From Cephalothrix spiralis (Eukaryota > Nemertea > Palaeonemertea > Archinemertea > Cephalotrichidae), in NCBI GenBank assembly GCA_032353305.1, contig JAUCNG010416688.1, positions 1 through 16,016 on the forward strand: a stretch of 16,016 nt of DNA. The letters are read 5' to 3'. The position numbers were made by a program, and so were the translations under genes. The notes under the pieces are model-generated. The model made no database searches. It was not told the origin of the DNA and was given only the letters and a program-made list of their open reading frames with translations. Of the stretch, positions 1 to 8,900 are shown piece after piece; position 1 is the stretch's first letter, and each line of letters begins with the position of its first letter.

Positions 1-254
1 ATTTTGAATACAAGTATTTGGAACATTATATTTTTATTCTATGTACAAGAAACATATTAAAATAAACAACTTACCTACATTATATACCCTTGAAGTTCTC
101 GGGAAACTTATTTTTAGCTGTACAGGTCCCTCCCCCCCTCCCCCAGTGTATACCTTATGCCAATGTGCGGCAATAAACATACATGCGTGTTGAGCCGGAT
201 ATTGATGACTTATTGATAGACACAATGGTCCGCTTGCCGAGCATTTACCCTTAT

Positions 255-500
255 AAGCACCTGGGAAGCCGCCTTTCGGCTATTCCCAGGGATCTTTGAT
301 GTGTGCATGATAAGTATATCATACACAGCAAGCCGTCGCAATTTAAGGTGTCGCTATTGCCTTTGGTTTTGCATTTACGCAACCCAGTCTGGAGCAAGAC
401 TGGGAGAACTGGGTGACAGCTTCTATCGACAAAAGCCAAATGCGTTGCTTTCTCAGCGTGTCAGCGGCCAATTCAACGTGATTGCCGAGGCAATGATATC
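255..500. other. Block of small hairpins, relatively GC-rich
   Basis: Four palindromic units lie within 240 bp: CCTGGGAA...TTCCCAGG with inner GCCG/CGGC (260-290), TGTGTgcATGATA / TATCATACACA (300-327), CCCAGTCT / AGACTGGG with a 6-nt loop (383-404) and ATTGCC-GA-GGCAAT (481-494). The block stands out from the AT-rich flanks. It could be an interspersed repeat or a structured RNA; I recognise neither. A 102-codon plus frame (301-609) overlaps it and has no domain I know. Confidence 0.45.
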
Positions 501-1895
501 GCCGCGGGCCTTCACAATTAAGTCAGCCAAGCTGATACGCGGGCTACGAAGTACGGAACGGATTATACACACATACACGACTAATAGACGCAACACGATA
601 CATACCTAAGCTAGTAATTTAAGACAATTTCAAAAATCATGTTTTTCTCACTTTTTCAGGACGGAGGACTTTTTATCTTCGGAAAATGTAGTAAGCGTGG
701 GGAATATGAAAAAGCTTAAAATTGGGCAATTACCAACAAATCAGTCTTTGTATTGCGATCTCTAATGTTATACCAGGAAAACTTGTTGATTATTCTCTTT
801 TGCTTTCTGATGTACAAATTGTAAGACTATTTTTAAAACTATTTCTAGACACTAAAGGCTATTTTTATCTTAATAAATTAACTACCGAACCTAATGTTTT
901 TATGTCTTTTCGATTTTGTGGTTGTCATGGATTTCATCTTTTGCAAAATAAGAAAGCTTCCAAAGAATTTGCTTAGAGGAAGGGACTGTATTAAATAGCT
1001 TGTCCGGTGAACGAAGTTAGATAGACTTTCAACCGCACAAATCCAAATATTTTCATTGGGCCTTTTGACATAGAGATTGTATTGTAAACGAACTTGAGTA
1101 CAGGGCCCGCGGAAGCAATTCCCGGCTGATCGAACAATTTTTAGAACTTAAGGGGGCCCGGGGGTTTATTAAAAAAAAAACTTATCTCTGATTTAAAAAG
1201 AGAGGAAAAGTCACAATTTTTTTTTCTTTGGCGCGCCGCTGAACAATTTCCATGCCGTGCATTTTTTTAAAAATTGAATGTTAAAACGATAGGATTCGAA
1301 ATTTTTTTATATCACAGCATAACAAAAAAATACAATTTGTCTTAATTTTTTTTAATTTTCACCTGCCGCTTGGTTTTCTGATTAGCCATTGAAATAGAAA
1401 GAAAAAAATTATTTTTATGTTTATACCCCGTGCTGTCGCTCTATTTTAGAAAAATAATCCGTAATCAAATTGATTAAAAATATGCCTAATCTTTATTGGT
1501 AGCCTAAATAAAAGAAATTAAGATTGATGTATCAAAATAATATAAAGAGTTTAATTTTATATACATTCTCTATTAATTCATTAAAGCTTTATTACCTTTA
1601 TATTTTATGATCTTAACAAATATATAATACCTTTATTTCGGGCAATTTTGAATAAAATTAACAATTGTTATGACATGAATCAAAAGTCAAAAGAAAGATT
1701 TTTTAAACAGTATAATACATGTTGTTGAATTTCAGTTAAAATCTTACACTGAGACCTAATGCATATTATGATAAAATACATATTTTGATGCTTGATGGAA
1801 TTATTAGTTAACGAATGGCGATCAATCGTTACATTCGATTAAATATCGCACATATTTAAAATATTCGATCATCGGGCATTAGAAAACTTAAGTCA
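501..1895. other. Intergenic DNA without supported genes
   Basis: AT-rich sequence with no convincing coding exon. An 84-codon plus frame at 722-976 has no recognisable motif. A patch at 1100-1165 has GC-rich words (gggcccgcgg, gggggcccgggg) and may be a transposon remnant. Confidence 0.5.
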
Positions 1896-2238
1896 GTAAT
1901 TTCAGGGGCCACATCACAGACACCGGGGCAACCAAGATTAACATTACCCTCAATGCTAAGTAAGTTGCAGTTTTGAAGTGCGGAAACACGCAAATTAACT
2001 GAATTCATACTTGCATGATTTTGATAAGGCATACCGCAGCTGCTAAAAACTAACACCTATCGATTCTTGTAATGAAGAAGCTGTCAAGTTTTAAGATCTG
2101 TTAGATATTCACTTAGGCATGCATTTAATATTTAGGGTCGTGTAAATTGAGATAAGAATTTATTCATTAAACGCTTAGCCTCAAATAAGATGGCTACGAA
2201 CCTATTTGCCCCTGTCTGTGATGTGGCTCCCGGTAATT
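1896..2238. repeat. Diverged inverted repeat, arms 1896-1933 and 2204-2238
   Basis: The reverse complement of 1896-1933 contains TGTCTGTGATGTGG flanked by TTGCCCC and AATT. Plus-strand 2204-2238 carries the same words in the same order with a few substitutions and a 2-nt gap. A CTTAGC word is also shared about 30 nt further out. It looks like two oppositely oriented copies of one old repeat. The minus frame 1856-2056 (66 codons) runs through one arm and I do not call it a gene. Confidence 0.5.
2159..2164 (-). promoter_or_regulatory. Candidate polyadenylation signal of the SRCR receptor gene
   Basis: AATAAA on the minus strand (tttatt on plus), about 400 nt past the stop codon. It is the first exact AATAAA I see downstream. 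Variant ATTAAA signals also occur nearby. In AT-rich DNA this hexamer is common by chance. Confidence 0.3.
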
Positions 2239-2564
2239 TAATGTCACAGTGTGGTCATTGTGAGTGTGAGATCATTTTAGGTCTCTTTAGGCATGGAGTC
2301 GATCTTAAAACCCTTCCTTAGTACTATATATTAATGTAACGTAAATGAGCCTTGTTGGCTTACCATAGAATTGGGGACTAGACACCCATGTGCTACTGTA
2401 AACCTTTTTGCAATATTTTCTACTGTTAGAAATCAGTAGTATGAGAGCCTTAAATTCTGGCAGAACTAACTCTCGCACTGCGATATTATCATTTTTACTG
2501 ACGAATTTATGCGTGATTTAAGTTTTGACCTTAATTTAACATCACATCAGTATCGACATCAAGT

Positions 2565-2977
2565 TTACACAACTTCAACATATTCATGTTTCATATTCGA
2601 TGGTTTTCCATTGTTAGCAGCAGATGAATAATAATGTCCGTTATCAGCTACAGGAGCGTATTCAGGTTCACTTTTATCAAGACTTTTTTGTTTTTGTCCA
2701 AATGTGTTCATTGGAAGTTTTCGTTCAAAAGATTGGTATGCATTTGGATTTGGATCTTGGAAGGCTTTTCGTTTGACCGATCTAGGTTTTTCATATTGTC
2801 GTTCAAGAACATCATAATCATTAGCAGCCTTTGATGTATCATCAATTGGCGTGTAAAGATTCCCACTCTTAGTAGAGAAGTCCCTCTCAAGAGGCGACGA
2901 GGAGTAGGCGAGATCAATTGTTTCAAAATGAGTCAAATCTGTAGCGTCATAAAATGCGTCTTCTCTCGTTTTCATAC
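2565..2977 (-). CDS. SRCR receptor exon 10: tyrosine-rich cytoplasmic tail and stop
   Basis: The terminal exon starts after ATATTACAG and runs 413 nt to the stop codon at 2567-2565. It completes Ser471 and adds 136 residues. The internal ATG at 2975 is not the start; it is codon 472 after splicing. The segment is hydrophilic and lacks a globular domain signature. Ten tyrosines (480, 495, 512, 525, 532, 551, 577, 586, 587, 603) lie mostly in acidic or Pro/Ser contexts. YTPI, YDVL and YVEV fit the YxxPhi sorting pattern, YEKP fits a Crk-type pYxxP site, and the end (EYVEVV) could bind a PDZ domain. No strict ITIM is present, because the -2 residues are Asn or His. Confidence 0.83.
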
Positions 2978-5900
2978 CTGTAATATCAAGAAGAATTGAC
3001 CGTAGTTATTTAATTTCCAATTATAATCAATTATGTCTATAAGGTATGTTATAGATGACTCTATAGATTACTGGTTCAGAGTCAAAATTAATTGCAGATG
3101 GTCTCATACCACAATTTCATCGCGATTCTTATCTCCCAGCAACTTAGCAAGTCAATCTTTGACGTGAAAAATTGATTTAAAAATGCGGCACTAGTTTTTG
3201 GCTCTCAGTATAATCTTAAATAATAAATGAGCAGTAATAAAAATTATAACACAGATATTGTTGAATCTTGAGGGCAGCGCTCCATGCTTATAATGCCCTC
3301 AAGATTCAACAATATCTGTCTTATCGACGGAATATAACAGTTTTTATAGATCTTTCCCACTTTTTGTTAATTTAATCCACAGTTTCTCGATAATAACACA
3401 TATTTCTTAAATGAATCATAGATTATTAGATATGGCCCTTCTTAGTCGTTTTGAGAAATTTTCAGTCAAAAAGAGATTTTCTGGAAATTTTCAGATTAAA
3501 ATTTAGTTTCTGAAAGGTGCATGTTTAATAAAAAATAAGATAGTGCCCAAATTTTTTTATTGTGCCAAAAATGACCAAATCAAGACTAAATACCTTTTTT
3601 ATAAAATTTAATGTCTGGAAATGTGGAAATCGTGATATCACAGCGCATGGAGATTTGCCTTTTTTTCTATTTTCGAGGAAATTGCTTTTATAGGATGGAA
3701 CTAATATTCACTTCCAAAGATCATAAGATAATTGATAACCCATAGTGGGGTTTTCACTACATTGGAATAAGCAGGAAGTCCGATCTAATTTCGATAGTTT
3801 TATAACATGCATGCATATTTCGTATATTTCGAAGATTTCCTCATTTTTTCATCTCGAAGGTTACCTCATATGAGATTAACTGATTAAGGGGAAATCTTTA
3901 TCTATGCGTAATCAAGGAAGTAAAATAATCATGGAACCTTTTATAAAAGCCGTTTATGACAATTAAAAAACATATCAAATCGCATCGTAATAGCGTATTC
4001 CGTCAGCACATAGCTTGTATATTTGTTTACAAATCCTTTAATAATGCACCATTCATTAATAGACCGCAGGGAGCAAGGAAATCCAAAATTTGGCTATCGT
4101 TAAGATAGCTCAAAAATGAATATGAACCACAAGCGGAAGAACTTTTTTGGTCGCTATAATATTTCGGTACGAGAGCGCTTCGTACAGCCCACAGTTACAA
4201 AGAGTTTTATCTTCAATCGAAAGAATCTGCTGGCAATTGGAACAAAGGAGCAACAAGGCGAAAAAACATTGAACCTTTACAAAAAAATGATTTTCCTACT
4301 TATTCTAGAAGAAGAAAAATGCGCTCTTGAGCGCTGAGTATTAAACGACACCTTATGAGTTCTACAGATCGGGTCAATCTACAGATTTGTCGCGCTTGGT
4401 TCGTTCTTATAGCGTAGCGTCGTTGTGCAGCACTGATTTAGATCCCCTAGCAGTCCATTTCATTGACTAGAGGGGATAACTTTCCCATGCAGTTAATTAA
4501 GGTCACCTTCTAAGAAGACTACAAATTATGCCCCGAATTTAATCCGGAGGCGACAACACAAGGCTAAAGTAGTGATGATCTTCAACTGTCTTTGGCCGAA
4601 ATACGGTTGGTGCTACATGCATGTACATGTAGGCCTATAAGTGATCATAAGTTTCTGAAATTTAAGGAATTATTAGAAGCAAAACAAATTACGGAAGCAA
4701 ATAAAATAGAATAATACTTACTTGGATTGTAGAGATTTTTACTTGTCAAATCATGTTGAAATGTCGGCAAAGACCTTTGGCGGCGAGTTCGTCTGGAAAA
4801 AAAGCAGTTGTATGTTATTGATGGCTATACTGTAGTCGATTCATGGTCTTAAATTGTAAGATAGCATAAGCTTAGTGAATAAAGATAGCGTCTACAGGAA
4901 TAAATTCACAGCATCCATTCAAAGGTAGTGGTATAATATAATTATAACGCATGGTCTATAACGAAATACAGAGTAAATACACGAGTTATGCGGTGACCTA
5001 CTAAAATTAAGAACCCCAGTTGTCGCCGGCATCAAGGTTCTTCATTTCAGTTGGCAGCGCATAACAAGTGTCCATTTTTTAGTCGAAAATTTGTGTCTCT
5101 GATTGTTTGTCTGAGTCTGTGGTTTTTATCTGTCGCCCTAGATTTGTTCCTGAATCCGGTCACGTAGCCTAATGTTTGATTATAAATCTCCTACACGATA
5201 TACTGCATTCACAGAAATACATGATCTCTGCAAATCAATCGATATCTTCTAGTCTGATTGAAATCGTCACCTCAGAATTACCAAGATGTACTCAAAATCG
5301 TTATATTCCACTAATGTAGTGGGTAAATATATATTTGTGATTGATACATACCCTCTCACGAGCTTGCAGCACACAATACAAACAATACAAAGCAATATTG
5401 ATACAAACACCAATAAGCCAATTAGAATATATAAAACAAAATCTGAAAAAAGGAAACAAAAAAGATTTTACAAATCCAAGATCATTTTTCACGCGGTCTT
5501 TCGGTCGCTGATTTTGTCGTATTTATACTTTACCTGAACGCTTGTTTCTTAAACATGAAAAGATAGGGGAGAGGAAATCCACATAGCCTACATGTAACTT
5601 TTGATTGTATCTGCCCGTACGTCAATTAAATGCATTAGAAGATCTTCAAAGTGTATACCTGGAATGTTAGCAATGATCCTGCTTTCTTTATTACTTTCAC
5701 TGTAGGATATAATTCTAAAGGGTGTCGTCATTAAATCGATGGTAGATTCCGTAGTCGAAGATATTTTGAAGGTGGACTGCGTAGAAGAAGGTGATGTACC
5801 ATTTATTATCACCGGCTTCGTTTGTGTTGTAGTAACTATTAAAAAACAGTAAAGTATAATCAGAGGAAAATAGAATAATGTGAAAATAGCGCTGCATGGT

Positions 5901-8900
5901 ACTTTTGCTCTTACATGTAGATCGCTGGTAGAGCGCTGTGTAGGCCAACGGCTCGCGCCAGAATGAGGGGATTCGTGCGCTATGGATCCCATTATTTACT
6001 CAGTGGTAAGCATTTCTGAAATTCTAAATATTTTATCGACTAAGTATGGCAATACCCTGCGCGTTACATTAGGCGGAGTAATAAATCTATTGGCTTAAAG
6101 AAAATATTAACACAAGTTTAACAAAAGCTTTCAGCCTTTGGCCTTCTTCAGATGTGAATGGACTATGTCGGATTAGCCTATATATATATTGTATTTGTAT
6201 TTGGCACCAAAAAAATTGTCAAAAGGATCAAACCTCCCGCATGGGTGGGTGGTTTGATCCAGCCAGGTGGGAGATTTGATCCACCTGTTATAACTATTAA
6301 CTATACTTTTATATTGAGGATATAAACTTGATAATATGTATGCTTATACATATATAAAATTGGAAATGTTCTACTTGTTAATAATTCATTTGTAGGGGAG
6401 GTAAATGAGGTTTGATCTGTCGGGAGGTCTGAGCCACCCCACCTACAGTGTCACCAAATTGCTGAAATTAAAAATCTATCCCTTCAGGCAATAGCATCTA
6501 GTGACTTCTTCTTCCTGGTAATCATGGCCGCTGTCTATCTCTTTTGAGCAATGGCTCAAACCTCCAGACCATCAATGGATCACATCTCCCGACAGCGGCC
6601 ATTTTTTTCTCTCAGTCGAATATTCAAGCAGCTTCTCAGGTTGCAACGTTTAAACTTTTCCTAATAAATTATCGATACATAGACTTTCAAAAAATACCTT
6701 TGCTACATTATATTGCTATATAATATCAAATATATAAATCGACAATTGTGTTACCGTTAAAAAAAGATGAAATTTTATCTCACCTTGGCATGAAACGAAA
6801 TAGTTACCAGGAAGAAGAAATCGCTAGATGCTATTGCCTGAAGGGGTCAATTTTTAATTTCAGCAATTTGGTGGTGCGGTAGGTAGGGTGGCTGAGACCT
6901 CCCACCGGATCAAACCTCCCGCGCTTCCCCTACAACTAGTGTATTGAATTGAAAGATGTTGATGGCATTTATATTTGAATTAACAGCGGGTACGGGAAAA
7001 TAGAAAATCATGTGTATTTAGATCTGGTTTTAAGTAAGTAATGCACCCTCGGTATAGAGGGCATTTATCTGGTATTCCACCTTATATTTATGCGGGGAAT
7101 CATCATCAAAAGGTAAAGGTATTATTATTTTTGCGGGATCTTAACGAAAAATTCCTGGAATCAGCTATTAACATGCAAATTATATACAAAACTGTGCTTT
7201 GGAGTGCATGCATGGCCTGAAGTAATCGGGAATTTTTTTTAAAACCGCTGCCCTGTCTAAAGAAATGTCTGTGACCAACGACTGAGTTAGAGCCTATTAT
7301 TAATATATAACCGCCTATTTCATGTATACAGTACTTTTTTAAATTCCTTTGAATAGTTCCGCCGGCGCAATGACTTTCCTGCTTATTTACCGCCGATTTA
7401 AAAGAAATTGAAGAAAATAGTACCAGTTGCAGTCATATCATTGTGTTGCAAACTTGTGGATGGTTGCGAAGAAGTGCTAGTGAGGATAATATTAGTGGGT
7501 TTTGGCCATGCATTCGTAGTGGTTTCATCAGCTGGAAAAACAATTAATGACCATTATAACAAGGAGAAAGGATACCATCTCGAGCTTGTTTCCCTGTTCT
7601 GCATTGGAGGAAATATAATGCAATGGAGAAAGTCAAGATTATACAAGTTCTATCATATAAATATAGGTTAACTTGAATTTTATAATAGGAATAAAGGGTA
7701 TAACTTTTTACCAGGTATAGTTTGTTGAGGTGTTGTAGATGGGTCAATAGTAAAAGAAACAGAAGAGAGAAGGATTGGAATTATTGAAGTTGTGGATCGT
7801 GCGGTCGTTTGAGATGTTGCTGAAGAACAAAGTTAAATATAATTATAGCATGCCAATTATTTATAGCTGTCTCAAATTACGGAGACCCTTAATATCCGAT
7901 TCTATCAAAATTAGTAAATCATTGAGATGACTTTATTGGAGATTGAAGTGTTGATTTATTATCATAATAAATTGACTAATTTCGGAAGTGTTAGGCTCAT
8001 GGTGAAGTGTGTATTACCAGATGTGGAAGATGGTTTAGATGTTGTTGCTGGGTTAGTGGTAATAGGAAAAGAAAAGACAGATGTCGGAATTGAATTTGTA
8101 GTTGGTGCAGATGTAGAAGAGATTGCTGAAGAAAAAGGGTTGATAAATATACATATATAATATGAATGTGCAATACAAAAATGCTCAATTCCTAAATTTC
8201 ATATCGCCGAAAATAATATAGACGAAAGAAACATACGGGTGTTCATAAGTACGATCTGTATTGCCTTTCTGTCACAAATTCTTGGTTAGTTTTTAAATAT
8301 ATAGATATCGCATCATGCAGTAATTCCATAGGACTTTTCACTGTGTCCAAGCTTACTCGTACATTTGTGAATACTTAAAATATAGTGCAGAATTTTTAGC
8401 AAAAATTAGAAATGACCTCAAAATCTATCATAGATTGAATTTTTATCATCTCCTCATGAGATGATAAAAATTCAGTTGATCTATATACATGTATAGGGGT
8501 TACGAACACGTTGGTTATAGTTAAGTCGCATTGCATAGTAGACCGTTTAATTTAAAGCACGTCACGTGACTAGAGGAAAAATACAAAATTCAATAGAATT
8601 TTTTATGTCTGGGCAATCTCGGACAATTTTCGAGTTTGATCTACATTTTAGGCTACAATCCTTAGAAACTTAGAAAATCTTGCCGCATGCACCTCTCGTA
8701 AAATTCCATTGTTGCTCGCGTTTTGGATGAGAGATCGAAATGTGTTTTGACATCTGCCAAGTTACGAAAGTCCGTATCGCCCTCCAACATCCCGCCGCGG
8801 AAAGTGTTGTCGAACGATTAAACCGGAACATCGGGGTAAAAACCGGAACATGGTGGATAATTAAAAAAGTGGTCTCTAGTGTTTTTAAAATTGTTTGGGA

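Noticed and set aside
301-609. 102-codon plus-strand frame as a gene
   Set aside because: No recognisable domain; it crosses a block of hairpins and its composition looks like translated repeat.
722-976. 84-codon plus-strand frame
   Set aside because: No motif, splice context or neighbouring exon supports it.
1856-2056. 66-codon minus-strand frame with several cysteines as an extra exon
   Set aside because: It overlaps one arm of a diverged inverted repeat and lies past the SRCR stop codon; no matching splice partner seen.
4116-4337. 73-codon plus-strand frame
   Set aside because: Low-complexity Lys-rich translation inside intron 9, no known motif.
4448-4480. Inverted words atcccctag / ctagaggggat as a significant hairpin
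   Set aside because: Short, with a 2-nt insertion in one arm; expected by chance in this length.
5588-5992. Whole 134-codon minus frame as one protein starting at 5992
   Set aside because: Only 5659-5835 has stalk-like composition and matching phase-1 splice sites; the rest is intron readthrough.
7997-8188. 63-codon minus frame rich in Leu and His
   Set aside because: A shadow of stalk exon 4, which is read in another frame between good splice sites.
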